Positions 1 to 9,455 of a stretch of DNA of 64,000 nt are shown piece after piece. Under the pieces are notes generated by a model that did not search any database, had not been told where the DNA came from, and saw nothing but the letters and a program-made list of their open reading frames with translations. This DNA comes from Aquisalimonas sp. 2447 (GTDB lineage: Bacteria > Pseudomonadota > Gammaproteobacteria > Nitrococcales > Aquisalimonadaceae), in contig NZ_CP050695.1 of NCBI RefSeq assembly GCF_012044895.1, positions 1,518,501 to 1,582,500 on the forward strand. The letters are read 5' to 3'. A program made the translations under genes and the position numbers. Position 1 is the stretch's first letter. Every line of letters starts with the position of its first letter.

Positions 1-35
1 CGAACGGGTGGTGGATCTCCAGGAGGGACGAGGTG

Positions 36-557
36 ATGGCTGATCTTCCGGGCATGATTGACTTCGAGGCCTCCGGGCTGGGGCCGGAGAGCTATCCGAT
101 CGAGGTCGCCTGGTCGGATCCGCACGGTCACGTGGAAGCGCATTACATTGACCCCGCGCCGGGCTGGGAGGACTGGGATCCGGAGGCGGAGGCGATTCAC
201 TGGATCCCGCGGCACCTGCTGCGCGATTGCGGCAAGCCGGTGGCTTGGGTTGCCGAGCGGATGAATGCGGTGCTTGCCGGCAGGACCGTCTATTGTGACG
301 CTCCGCGCATGGACGCTTTCTGGTGCCGACGGCTGTTTGAGGCCGCTGGCCGAGATCCCGCCTTCCAGGTCGGCTCGTTTTGGCACATCCACCCGGATCC
401 CTCGGCTCGGCTGCCGTACCGCCTGGTGACACAGATTCTCGAGCGCGCCGAGGCCGCACGCGGTGGGCGCCAGCACGAGGCCGACAGCGATGTGCGGTTC
501 CTGCTCGCGGTCTACTGGCTGACGCGCCAGGCGATGAAGGAGCAGGGTCATGCGTGA
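36..557 (+). CDS. DEDDh-type 3'-5' exonuclease-like protein
   Basis: A protein of about 173 residues that looks like a compact DEDDh exonuclease. The DxE motif is in IDFEASGLG near the N-terminus, a middle Asp is in DAPRMDAFW, and the HxxxxD motif is in HEADSDVRFLL near the C-terminus. Family members remove nucleotides from 3' ends of DNA or RNA with two metal ions; the substrate here is unknown. I prefer the ATG at 36 because AGGAGGGA lies just upstream (21-28); a GTG at 33 is in frame. The reading frame also stays open to the window edge, so an earlier start cannot be excluded. The gene overlaps the next one by eight bases, so it probably belongs to a four-gene operon with the nucleotidyltransferase, second exonuclease and kinase that follow. 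Confidence 0.75.
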   Translation: MADLPGMIDFEASGLGPESYPIEVAWSDPHGHVEAHYIDPAPGWEDWDPEAEAIHWIPRHLLRDCGKPVAWVAERMNAVLAGRTVYCDAPRMDAFWCRRLFEAAGRDPAFQVGSFWHIHPDPSARLPYRLVTQILERAEAARGGRQHEADSDVRFLLAVYWLTRQAMKEQGHA

Positions 558-1332
558 GCGCATCCTGGAGCGCCTGGAGCAACTCGAGACCGAGCACTGG
601 GTCAGGGTCCTCTATGCTTGTGAGTCGGGTAGCCGTGCCTGGGGATTCGCCTCTCCGGATTCGGACTTTGATGTCCGGTTCATCTACGCCCGTCCGGTTG
701 AGTGGTATCTCAGGATTGATGTCGAGCATCGCCGGGACGTGATTGAGTGCCCGATCATCGATGCCCTCGATATTGCGGGCTGGGACATCCGCAAGGCCTT
801 GAAGCTCTTCAGCCGCACGAATGGCGCGTTGCTGGAGTGGCTGCACAGCCCCATCGTGTACCGGGATCAGGGGGCTTTCCGCGAACGGCTCCAGCAGTTG
901 GCTGCAACAGCGGTCGATGCCCGCGGCCTGTGTTACCACTACGCGCATATGGCGCGCGGCAATGCGGGTGAGTTTCTTGATGGTGAGGCGGTGCGGCTGA
1001 AGAAGTACTTCTACGTCCTCCGCCCACTTCTTGCCATTCGCCATATTGAATCGACCGGCTGTCTCCCACCGGTGGAGTTTCAGAAGCTGGTGGAGTCGTT
1101 TGCTCCCGAGGCTTTGCGCCCGGAGATCGACGCGCTGCTCGAGCGCAAGCGGCGCACGGAGGAACTCGGTGTGGGGCCGCCGATGCCGTTGATCGATGCC
1201 TTTATCCGGGAGGAGCTCGCGCGGCACGAGGCGGGGTTCCACGGTGAGGGGCGCCCGGACATTGAGACGCGCCCGGCCGTGCTCGAGGAACTGAACCGGT
1301 TATTCCGGGATGTCCTCAGCGGTGAGGCGTAA
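550..1332 (+). CDS. RlaP/YcgL-like nucleotidyltransferase (polymerase beta superfamily)
   Basis: 260 residues with the polymerase-beta-type nucleotidyltransferase signature near the N-terminus: the GS motif in ESGSRAWGF and the metal-binding pair in SPDSDFDVRF. The following stretch (WYLRID, GWDIRKALKLF, LLEWLHSPIVY) matches what I know of the Bacillus YcgL / RNA-ligase-associated polymerase (RlaP) family, which is thought to add nucleotides to RNA ends during repair. No RNA ligase is visible in this window. The start overlaps the stop of the upstream exonuclease, which indicates translational coupling. Length is normal for the family. The biochemical role is inferred from the family only. 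Confidence 0.8.
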   Translation: MRERILERLEQLETEHWVRVLYACESGSRAWGFASPDSDFDVRFIYARPVEWYLRIDVEHRRDVIECPIIDALDIAGWDIRKALKLFSRTNGALLEWLHSPIVYRDQGAFRERLQQLAATAVDARGLCYHYAHMARGNAGEFLDGEAVRLKKYFYVLRPLLAIRHIESTGCLPPVEFQKLVESFAPEALRPEIDALLERKRRTEELGVGPPMPLIDAFIREELARHEAGFHGEGRPDIETRPAVLEELNRLFRDVLSGEA

Positions 1333-1341
1333 GGGGAGCGC

Positions 1342-1881
1342 ATGCACATCTTTCTGGATACCGAGTACACCGACGAAGAGGTGCCCTTCCTCATCAGCTT
1401 CGGCCTGGTTGCGGGTGCCGCGCCCGTCGATACGCTCTATGTGGAGCTCACGGACACTTGGCATCGCGCTGACTGTTCCCCCTTCGTGCGCGCCACCGTG
1501 CTGCCGGCGTTGATGGGCGGCAGTTATGCGTCGGACTCTACGGCTGCCCGGGTGCGGGTGCAGGCCTGGGTCGATGCGCTTCCCGGGGAGCACGAGGTCG
1601 TGACGGATTTCCCGGAAATCGATATGCGCCTGTTTCGGGATTGGCTGGGCACATCACACTGGCCCAAGAATCTCGCGGCTTCCGCGCGGCGGCTCGATAC
1701 TGCCGGTCTGCCTGCGGGCGAGGTGCGGGACGCCGCCCGTGATGCTATAGAGCAGCATCAGCAGCAGTGGGGTGCACACAATGCGCTCGCAGATGCGGAT
1801 CGGCTGCGTACCGTGTATGCGGCGGTCATCGCGGCAGGCTGCGACCCATTCGGCGGGGCAGGGCCAAATCGTGGGCGCTGA
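1342..1881 (+). CDS. RNase AS-like 3'-5' exoribonuclease
   Basis: 179 residues with DEDDh exonuclease motifs: DTEYTD at residues 5-10, an Asp in the TDFPEIDMRLF segment around residue 90, and HNALADADRLR near residue 150. This resembles the small 3'-5' exoribonuclease family related to mycobacterial RNase AS. It is the second DEDDh enzyme in this operon, separated from the nucleotidyltransferase by nine bases, with GGGGAGCG as a plausible ribosome binding site. The tail overlaps the likely GTG start of the HipA-like gene. Adjacent nucleotide-adding and nucleotide-removing enzymes suggest processing of RNA ends, but that is inference. Confidence 0.75.
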   Translation: MHIFLDTEYTDEEVPFLISFGLVAGAAPVDTLYVELTDTWHRADCSPFVRATVLPALMGGSYASDSTAARVRVQAWVDALPGEHEVVTDFPEIDMRLFRDWLGTSHWPKNLAASARRLDTAGLPAGEVRDAARDAIEQHQQQWGAHNALADADRLRTVYAAVIAAGCDPFGGAGPNRGR

Positions 1882-3196
1882 AGCAGTCCGGCTGACCATC
1901 CAGATCCATTGGAACGACCAATGGCATGATGCAGCCGTGGTCTCTTTTCTTGACCAGTCAAAGGGGCTTCGGAGCCCCTTGCGTGCCACGTACAGGCCGG
2001 AGTATGTCGCTCGTGCTCTGGATGCGGCGAACTGGCCAGAGGACCAGGTGCTCGCTGGTGCCTACGCTCTGGGTGTCAACCTGCCCGTGCGCTTCGACGC
2101 AACCTATGAGGATGGTGTGGTCGCGGCAGTGCTTCGGGACATCATCCCGCAAGGCTTTGGCCGCCGTCGGATGCTGGAACATCTGGGTTACCGGCATGAT
2201 CCAGGGCCGCGGGCGGATCTGCCACTGCTTGCACATGGCTGTGTCGCCCCTGTCGGGAATCTGCGGGTGAAGGCTGCCGCTGAGGCATTCGCGGCGAAGC
2301 TTGATACGGCTCGAGTCCCGCGCTTCACGAAGGATGAAGTGGTCGGGTTGGGCGAGGGCATCATCGATGACGGAATCCGGACCGGAGTGCCGGTCGCCGC
2401 TGCATTGGGGGCTGGTGGTGAGGCTCCGAAGGTTCTCCTGGCAGAGGACGGTGCTGGTCGTTATGCGTTGGAAGGAACGCTAGGTGATGACGAGATCCAT
2501 GGACACTGGCTGGTCAAGTTTCCGCGGGGACGGAAGAGCCCTGACGATGTCGCCGTGCTGGAGGGGGAGGCCGCGGTCTATCAGGTCCTGAGTGCGCGTG
2601 GCATCAATACGCTGAGCGGAACAACCCTGAAGCAGGACGGGCCGCCCCCGTCATTGTGGTTGCCACGTTTCGATCGCGAAGGTGGAAATCGATTTGGGGT
2701 GGAGTCGGTTTACTCCGTGATGGGGATGATCGGGGATGGTGCAGCACTGGATCATCTCAATGTCGCCGGGCGGTTGGTCGCCGCGACCGACAGTGACACC
2801 GTGCTGGTCGACTATCTCGTCCAGGATGTCGTGAACACGGTGATCGGGAACGTCGACAACCATGGCCGCAACGTTGCTCTGCGCAAGACGCAGAAAGAAA
2901 CCGGGCTGGCACCGTATTACGATTTGGCACCTATGGTGCTTGACCCCGAGGGGCTATCGAGGGCCACGCGCTGGCCGAGTGAGTATATGCAGGCCGGGCA
3001 ACTCCCGGCATACGGCAAGGTGCTGGAGCAGTGCGCCCGTGACCCTGTGCACGCCAAAGAACTGTTTGCTGCACGAGTGTATCGCCTTCGCGATCTCGGG
3101 CGAGTGCTGGCTGACGTCGGCGCACCAGACCGGATGTTGCGCCACTCCGGTGTTCGATTGGAGTTTGCCGAGCAAGTCCATGATGCGCTTCTCTGA
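1871..3196 (+). CDS. HipA-like Ser/Thr kinase
   Basis: About 441 residues from a GTG at 1871 that overlaps the previous gene by 11 bases; upstream in-frame codons look non-conserved. The C-terminal half has HipA kinase hallmarks: WLVKFP (ATP-binding Lys), the catalytic loop IGNVDNHGRN, and the DFG-like APYYDLAPM. E. coli HipA phosphorylates glutamyl-tRNA synthetase and is held by the DNA-binding antitoxin HipB. No HipB-like gene adjoins this one; the partner is instead an exonuclease/nucleotidyltransferase operon. The N-terminal region (about residues 1-130) is less typical. Whether it acts as a toxin, a regulator or part of an RNA-processing module is unknown. Confidence 0.75.
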   Translation: MGAEAVRLTIQIHWNDQWHDAAVVSFLDQSKGLRSPLRATYRPEYVARALDAANWPEDQVLAGAYALGVNLPVRFDATYEDGVVAAVLRDIIPQGFGRRRMLEHLGYRHDPGPRADLPLLAHGCVAPVGNLRVKAAAEAFAAKLDTARVPRFTKDEVVGLGEGIIDDGIRTGVPVAAALGAGGEAPKVLLAEDGAGRYALEGTLGDDEIHGHWLVKFPRGRKSPDDVAVLEGEAAVYQVLSARGINTLSGTTLKQDGPPPSLWLPRFDREGGNRFGVESVYSVMGMIGDGAALDHLNVAGRLVAATDSDTVLVDYLVQDVVNTVIGNVDNHGRNVALRKTQKETGLAPYYDLAPMVLDPEGLSRATRWPSEYMQAGQLPAYGKVLEQCARDPVHAKELFAARVYRLRDLGRVLADVGAPDRMLRHSGVRLEFAEQVHDALL

Positions 3197-3384
3197 GCGC
3201 CCTTACACGCGTCTGCCTTTCAAGTCAAGGCACCGAATCAACGACCGCAGATTCTGAATGGGTTCTAACCCGTTTTCACGGACACATTCATCAAAGCCTG
3301 GACTTTTGACCGGTCAGTTATCCGGGGGGAGCTCAAAATCGCGGTCAAGTTCAGTGAGCCTTGCCCGGAATTGGGGGAGACGTA

Positions 3385-6300
3385 GTGACCCAACTTAGGG
3401 ACTCGACAAGCGTCTCGTTTAAATGCAGCGTGCTGGTATCACGACGTGGATTAGGTCGGACATCGGGGGATGCGATGCTGATAGACAACCGCGGGCACGG
3501 CACCGTCCGAGAGGCCTTTGATGCCGGTACCAAGAAGGGGAGTAGGCTGTCGTGCCTTTCCGGTGACTTCTCGGTGCACGCCTATGTTGCTGTAAACGCA
3601 GCCCTAGAGCGCACGGCTCTTACCAGGCTGCTATTGCCCCAGCACCCTCGGGATGTAGAGCTGAGCCTTGCCATCAGCATCAACGGAGCAGAGGCAGACC
3701 GACGGTTTAGAAACCGACTGGATACAGCTGCTGTCGCTCATCGCTGTGCCGGTTGGATAGAGGAACGAGCGGAAGTCCGCAGCACGAGGGCAACGCCGGC
3801 CCACAATCTGTTCCACGCCGAGAGCAACGACGGCACCACGTTCGCCGTTCACGGGAGCTCCCCGTTGACGACCGCCGGGCTGGGGGTCGTACCTTCCGAT
3901 GCCCATGTTATGAACTCCGTCGCTCAGAGTGATGCAGAAGCGGCGCAACTTCTGCAGTGGTTTGACGGTATTTGGGAGGAGGCGGCAGCAGGAGGCGACG
4001 CGAAAGCCGCTCTCCTGGATCAACTCCGCGACTTGTACGCGACGAAGTCACCAGAACTCATTTACTTCTTGACCCTGCACAACCTGTTCCGGGACTACTT
4101 GGGAGAGCTCGACGAAGAGAACATCATCAAGACTCGGACCGGTATCAAGGACACACGGGTCTGGAACAAGCTCTACCGGTTCCAGCGAGACGGTGTGCTC
4201 GGCGCCATCGACAAGATCGAGCGTTTCAACGGGTGCATCCTTGCCGATAGCGTCGGCCTCGGGAAGACGTTCGAGGCGCTCGCGATCATCAAGTATTACG
4301 AGCTTCGTAACGACCGCGTACTGGTGTTGGCGCCAAAGAAGCTTCGCGAGAACTGGACGCTCTACACGGTCAACGATACCCGAAACCTGCTCGCGGAAGA
4401 CCGCTTCAACTTCGACGTTCTCAATCACACGGACCTTTCCCGCGAAGGAGGGATGTCCGGTGAGATCAACCTCGAGACCGTTAATTGGGGCAACTACGAC
4501 CTGGTCGTCATCGACGAGTCCCACAACTTCCGGAATAACCCGCCAAGAAAGGACGGCCTTACTCGCTATGGCCGGCTGATGCGCGACATCATCCAGGCCG
4601 GCGTGAAGACAAAGGTCCTCATGCTATCGGCCACACCGGTGAACAACCGGATGAACGACCTCAAGAACCAGATCGCCTTCATTACCGAGGGGCGCGATGA
4701 TGCGCTTTATCCCGAGGGCATCGCCAGCATCGACAACACACTCGGTAAAGCCCAGAAGCGCTTTAACGCGTGGTTACGTGAAAGTGACGAACGGAGGAAG
4801 ACCGAGCATCTTCTCGAGGCGCTCAATTTCGACTATTTCAGCCTTCTGGACAGACTGACCATCGCCCGGTCCCGAAAACACATCGAGAAGTACTATGACA
4901 TGGGCGAGATCGGTGCCTTCCCACGACGCCTTTCACCCAGGAACCTGTATCCGCCGATTGATCTTCAGGGGCACTTCCCGGAGCTGCGAGAGATCAATCG
5001 CGATATCCGGCGGCTTCACCTCAGTGCTTACGCTCCGCTGCGGTACGTTCTCCAGGAGAAACTCGAGGAGTACAGCCGGAAGTACGACATGCAGGTGGCC
5101 GGAGGCTCCATCTTCAAGCAGAAGGACCGCGAGGAGAGCCTGATTCACCTTATGCGGGTGAATATGCTGAAGCGGATGGAAAGCTCCATCCACGCCTTTG
5201 CCCTGACCGTCGGGAAGCTCCTGGACGGCGTTCGGGACCTGAAGGAGAAGCTCGAGAATCACGACGCCACCGATATCGAAGAGTGGGGCATTGAAGGCAT
5301 CGAAGTAGAAGACGACGCCTTCGACCCCTACCTGGTGGGCAGCAAGATCAAGGTCCTCATCCAGGATGTCGACCGCGTTCGCTGGCGCCAGGACCTGGAT
5401 GAGGACGAAGCCCAGCTTGTGAAGCTCCTGCGCGAAGCGCGAGATGTCTCAGCGGAGCGCGACGCCAAGCTGAAACAGCTCAAAGCGCAGATCCAGGAGA
5501 AGGCGGCGAATCCCTTCAATCCAGGGAACCGCAAGGCGCTGGTGTTTACTGCATTCGCCGATACTGCCGAGTACCTCTATCAGCAGCTTTCCGACTGGGC
5601 GCTGGAAACACTGGGTCTGCACGCGGGCAAGGTTACCGGGCACACTCACGGTAATCGCAGCACCGTGCCGGGTCTCCGGCGCGATATCCCGTCCATCCTC
5701 ACGGCATTCTCCCCGGTCTCGAAAGAGCGGGGTGCCGAGGGGCAACCGGAGATCGACATCCTGATCGCTACCGATTGCATTTCTGAAGGGCAAAACCTTC
5801 AGGACTGCGATTTCCTCGTGAATTACGACATTCACTGGAACCCTGTGCGCATCATCCAACGCTTCGGCCGAATCGACCGGCTCGGATCCACGAACGAGGT
5901 GATCCAGCTGACGAACTTCTGGCCCAACCTGGAGCTGGATGAGTACATCGACCTGGAGGCCCGTGTCGCCGGCCGGATGGTGCTGCTGGACATTTCCGCT
6001 ACCGGCGAAGAGAACGTTATTGAGTACGCCGAAGGCGATGCCATGAACGATCTGGAGTATCGTCGTCGGCAGCTCCACCAGCTTCAGAACGACGTACCCA
6101 GCATTGAGGATCTGTCTGATGGAATCTCCATCACGGATCTCACGCTCAATGACTACCGTATGGATCTGGGTGAATACCTCAAGCAGCACGGTGAGTACCT
6201 TGAGCGTATGCACCTTGGGGCGTTCGCCGTTACGACCATCGATGATCTCGTTGAGGGGGAAGACTTGGGCCCCGGCGCGATCTTCTGCCTCCGCAACATG

Positions 6301-6687
6301 CACGCTCGCGCCCATGGCGACCCTACATACCCCTTGGCACCTCACTACCTTGTGTACGTGTGCGATGACGGAGAGGTGCAGCTCAACTTCACGCATACGC
6401 GCCGCATTTTGGATGGGTTGAAACGTTTGACCCTTGGGCGCGGCTACCCAGATGAGCGCGCTGTTGTCCGGTTTAACCGGGCGACCAGCGACGGCTGGGA
6501 AATGGCCCATTACCGTGCGCTTCTAGCTCGGGCCGTGGCCGCCGTGACCGGAAAGGCTGAAGAGCGGGGGGTGGAGAGTCTGTTCCAGCCCGGGGGTACG
6601 GTGATTAGCCGTGACAGCTTCCAGGGCATGGATGACTTCGAGGTCGTGAGCTACCTGGTCGTTCTGGACGGCAAAGAGGCGGGCTAA
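3385..6687 (+). CDS. SNF2-type helicase of a restriction-modification locus
   Basis: About 1100 residues. Superfamily-2 motifs are clear: DSVGLGKT (about residue 286), DESHNFRN (about 376), LSATPVNNR (about 414), and the C-terminal lobe with DCISEGQNLQ and IIQRFGRIDRLGS (about 822). The N-terminal 200 residues may be a phospholipase-D-like nuclease fold, as in related defence helicases, but I cannot see a clear HKD motif. I chose GTG 3385 because GGGGGAGA precedes it; ATG 3475, starting MLIDNRGHG, may be the true conserved start. The stop overlaps the DUF4391 start (TAATG), so the two are coupled. It is the first gene of a type III-like locus with Mod and Res downstream; it probably translocates on DNA as part of that system. 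Confidence 0.8.
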   Translation: MTQLRDSTSVSFKCSVLVSRRGLGRTSGDAMLIDNRGHGTVREAFDAGTKKGSRLSCLSGDFSVHAYVAVNAALERTALTRLLLPQHPRDVELSLAISINGAEADRRFRNRLDTAAVAHRCAGWIEERAEVRSTRATPAHNLFHAESNDGTTFAVHGSSPLTTAGLGVVPSDAHVMNSVAQSDAEAAQLLQWFDGIWEEAAAGGDAKAALLDQLRDLYATKSPELIYFLTLHNLFRDYLGELDEENIIKTRTGIKDTRVWNKLYRFQRDGVLGAIDKIERFNGCILADSVGLGKTFEALAIIKYYELRNDRVLVLAPKKLRENWTLYTVNDTRNLLAEDRFNFDVLNHTDLSREGGMSGEINLETVNWGNYDLVVIDESHNFRNNPPRKDGLTRYGRLMRDIIQAGVKTKVLMLSATPVNNRMNDLKNQIAFITEGRDDALYPEGIASIDNTLGKAQKRFNAWLRESDERRKTEHLLEALNFDYFSLLDRLTIARSRKHIEKYYDMGEIGAFPRRLSPRNLYPPIDLQGHFPELREINRDIRRLHLSAYAPLRYVLQEKLEEYSRKYDMQVAGGSIFKQKDREESLIHLMRVNMLKRMESSIHAFALTVGKLLDGVRDLKEKLENHDATDIEEWGIEGIEVEDDAFDPYLVGSKIKVLIQDVDRVRWRQDLDEDEAQLVKLLREARDVSAERDAKLKQLKAQIQEKAANPFNPGNRKALVFTAFADTAEYLYQQLSDWALETLGLHAGKVTGHTHGNRSTVPGLRRDIPSILTAFSPVSKERGAEGQPEIDILIATDCISEGQNLQDCDFLVNYDIHWNPVRIIQRFGRIDRLGSTNEVIQLTNFWPNLELDEYIDLEARVAGRMVLLDISATGEENVIEYAEGDAMNDLEYRRRQLHQLQNDVPSIEDLSDGISITDLTLNDYRMDLGEYLKQHGEYLERMHLGAFAVTTIDDLVEGEDLGPGAIFCLRNMHARAHGDPTYPLAPHYLVYVCDDGEVQLNFTHTRRILDGLKRLTLGRGYPDERAVVRFNRATSDGWEMAHYRALLARAVAAVTGKAEERGVESLFQPGGTVISRDSFQGMDDFEVVSYLVVLDGKEAG

Positions 6688-7439
6688 TGCTCTCAGTGTA
6701 TGACCACCTCGGCCTGCCCGAGGCCGCTTATCTTGGAAAACGGGTGTACAAAAAGCTCTTCTTCGAGAACGCCGAGTCGTCGGCGGCGGACCGTCGGGCG
6801 TTTACCGACGACGTGGAGGCGGTGACCTGGCAGTACACTCTCAAACCAAGCACTCTGCCGGTCAGCCCATACCAGGACAACGAACGGGACTATGCGGAGT
6901 TGGCAATCGTCGAAGTCGACTTTCGGGAGCCAAAGTGCGCCCTGCGCCTCGCCGGGATCATTCACCGGGCCATTCCCTACCCCCTCCTGTTGATCCTCGT
7001 GCACAATGACCGGCTCGCGGTGAGCACGGCCCATAAGCGCGCCAGTCGAGCGGAGCGTGGGGCGGTCGTCGCCGAGGAGATCCAGACTACCGGCTGGATG
7101 GATGGCGGGACTCCGAATGCTGTGGAACAGACGTTTCTGGAAAGCCTCGCGTTGCGTCAACAGCCCCAGTCACACTACTACGCTCTATATCACGGCTGGC
7201 ACCAGCGGCTGCTCGCCTTGGCCTGTGCTCGGCTGACCGGAGACTATCGCGTGCCGTCCTCGGCCGAGAGGCAAAGCCAGCGGCGCGAGACGCTTGCCGA
7301 GTGCCACCGGCTGGAAGGGGAGATCTCCAGACTGCGCGCCGAGATCAAGAAGGAGACCCGCTTCAACCGCCAGGTGGAGCTGAACACCCGCATCAAGCAG
7401 ATCGAACAACAGCTCCGGCAAGCCACCGCCGGGCTCTAA
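6687..7439 (+). CDS. DUF4391-family protein
   Basis: 250 residues. The body (LPEAAYLGKRVYKKLF, then AIVEVDFRE and IPYPLLLILVHNDRLAVSTAHKR) matches the DUF4391 family as I remember it, which is usually found between an SNF2-like helicase and a type III-like methyltransferase. The last 70 residues form a probable coiled coil (LEGEISRLRAEIKKE followed by LNTRIKQIEQQLRQA), suggesting an assembly role. The start overlaps the helicase stop codon and Mod begins 18 bases downstream, so it is co-expressed with both. Its molecular function is not known to me. Confidence 0.7.
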   Translation: MLSVYDHLGLPEAAYLGKRVYKKLFFENAESSAADRRAFTDDVEAVTWQYTLKPSTLPVSPYQDNERDYAELAIVEVDFREPKCALRLAGIIHRAIPYPLLLILVHNDRLAVSTAHKRASRAERGAVVAEEIQTTGWMDGGTPNAVEQTFLESLALRQQPQSHYYALYHGWHQRLLALACARLTGDYRVPSSAERQSQRRETLAECHRLEGEISRLRAEIKKETRFNRQVELNTRIKQIEQQLRQATAGL

Positions 7440-7457
7440 ACCAGAGCAAGAGAGAAC

Positions 7458-9437
7458 ATGGATAAGCTGAATCCGAAACAAGATGGCGCCTCTCTGGATA
7501 TCGTCCAGGACAATATCGATAAGCTCCGCGAGCTATTCCCCGACGCCTTCACCGAAGGATCGGATTGGGATGGCCCACGCTGGAAGGTAGATTTCGATGC
7601 TCTGCGGAAGATTCTGGGCGACTACATCGAAGACGAACGCGAGCGGTACAGCTTTACCTGGCACGGTAAGGCACGCGCCAGGCAGATTGCGCAGACCCCC
7701 TCCGCCGGAACCCTTCGGCCATGTCCCGAAGAGTCGGTGAACTGGGATACCACCCGGAACCTCTTCATCGAGGGCGATAATCTGGAGGTGCTCAAACTCC
7801 TCCAGAAGTCCTACCACAAGCAGGTGAAGATGATTTATATCGATCCGCCCTACAACACCGGCGGCGAGTTTATCTACCCGGACCGATTCCAAGATAACCT
7901 CGATACATACCTGCGCTATACGGGGCAGATTGATGACCAAGGATTGAAAGTTTCAGCTAACTCCGAGTCCTCCGGTCGGTATCATACGAACTGGCTGAAT
8001 ATGATGTATCCACGGCTTCGATTGGCTCGTAACCTTCTGCGGGAAGACGGTGTTATTTTTGTTTCTATTAACGATGTGGAAGCGCCGAATATCAGGAAAA
8101 TTCTTGATGAAATATATGGTGAGGAGAACTTCGTTTCGCAGGTCGTATGGCAAAGGACAAGGCGTGGTGACGCTAAGTTAATAGCGAATAATCATGAATA
8201 TATAGTATGCTATGCTAAAAACATACATGCGACCATTGAGGCGGGGCTTTGGCGGAGGCCTAAGGAGGGGGTTGAAGAGGTTCTAGAGAAGTACGAAGAG
8301 GTGAAGAAGCGTTTTGGCGGAAATCACGATAGAATCAGAAAGGAAATGCAATCTTGGTATAGATCGTTGCCAGATGGTGATCCGAGGAAAAGTCACAAGC
8401 ACTATAACTGGTCGGATGATCGAGGTTTGTATTTTGCGGCAGACTTTTCAGGTCCCGATGATGGGCGCGCTAATCGGCCTCGACACGATATACTACACCC
8501 GGTTACTGGGCGGCCTTGTCGAAAGCCATCAACCGGTTGGCGGTGGGATAAAGAAAGAACAGAATGGGCGCTCAATCAGTATCCATCGAGGATACATTTT
8601 GGTTTGGATGAGTCTACTATTCCCAATAGGAAGAGTTACTTAAATGAGGTTAGTGTTGAGCCTTTCGGGTCCGTCTTTTATAAAGATGGAAGATCAGCGA
8701 CATTGCAAGTTGAGCGCCTAGTGGGTTCTGGAGAGTTTCCTTTTCCGAAAAATTCTGAGGTTATTAGAGAATTAATTGATATCGTTTGCGGTGATGACGA
8801 TTTTGTGCTGGACTTCTTTGCCGGTTCAGGAACAACAGGGCATGCCGTGATAGAGTCTAATGTTAGGATGAAAAAGAAAAGAAGATTCTTGCTTGTCCAG
8901 CTTCAAGAGCCCACTAATTCGGCTTCTTATAAAGATATATCGAAACTCGGTATGGCGCGGCTTCGTTCAGCTATAAAAGAATCAGAACGTGATGGGGCCG
9001 AAAACAGTAAAGGACTAGGGTTGGGCTTCAGAGCTTTTTCACTTAGCGCAAGCAACATTCGTCCATGGGATCCGACCGCCTATGATCTGAGTGCGTCCCT
9101 TTTTGACTATATAGAAAACATAAAATCAGATCGCACCGAAAGCGATGTGTTGTATGAGCTACTGCTCAAGTACGGCCTAGATCTGGTCGTGCCCATCGAG
9201 GAGCGCGAGATAGCGGGCAAGGCCGTCTACATCACCGGCGCAGGCGCGCTGGTTGTGTGCCTTGGGGACAACATCGGCTTGGAGGTGGTGAACGGCATCG
9301 CCTCCCTCAAAGACGAGCTAACGCCGGAAGTCATGCGCGTGGTATTCAGGGACGCAGGTTTTACGAACGATGTGGTGAAGACCAATGCGGTCCAAATACT
9401 CCTTCAGGCGGGCATTGAGGACGTGAAGAGTCTTTGA
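7458..9437 (+). CDS. Type III-like site-specific DNA methyltransferase (Mod)
   Basis: 659 residues. Motif IV DPPYNTGGEF (about residue 127) precedes the AdoMet-binding motif I DFFAGSGTTGHAV (about 453), the order of beta-class N6-adenine methyltransferases such as type III Mod. Between them lies the presumed target-recognition region. The stretch from about 7950 to 9110 is visibly richer in A+T and uses A/T-ending codons (for example around 8180-8230), unlike both ends of the gene, which suggests a replaced recognition domain. The gene is 18 bases after DUF4391; Res follows after a broken rhuM. It should protect host sites from the Res protein encoded at 9886-12888. Confidence 0.88.
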   Translation: MDKLNPKQDGASLDIVQDNIDKLRELFPDAFTEGSDWDGPRWKVDFDALRKILGDYIEDERERYSFTWHGKARARQIAQTPSAGTLRPCPEESVNWDTTRNLFIEGDNLEVLKLLQKSYHKQVKMIYIDPPYNTGGEFIYPDRFQDNLDTYLRYTGQIDDQGLKVSANSESSGRYHTNWLNMMYPRLRLARNLLREDGVIFVSINDVEAPNIRKILDEIYGEENFVSQVVWQRTRRGDAKLIANNHEYIVCYAKNIHATIEAGLWRRPKEGVEEVLEKYEEVKKRFGGNHDRIRKEMQSWYRSLPDGDPRKSHKHYNWSDDRGLYFAADFSGPDDGRANRPRHDILHPVTGRPCRKPSTGWRWDKERTEWALNQYPSRIHFGLDESTIPNRKSYLNEVSVEPFGSVFYKDGRSATLQVERLVGSGEFPFPKNSEVIRELIDIVCGDDDFVLDFFAGSGTTGHAVIESNVRMKKKRRFLLVQLQEPTNSASYKDISKLGMARLRSAIKESERDGAENSKGLGLGFRAFSLSASNIRPWDPTAYDLSASLFDYIENIKSDRTESDVLYELLLKYGLDLVVPIEEREIAGKAVYITGAGALVVCLGDNIGLEVVNGIASLKDELTPEVMRVVFRDAGFTNDVVKTNAVQILLQAGIEDVKSL

Positions 9438-9455
9438 TCAAGGGGGGGGGCGTGT

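Noticed and set aside
3197..3384. TTGACC near 3308 as a promoter for the restriction locus
   Set aside because: No convincing -10 element lies at the right distance.
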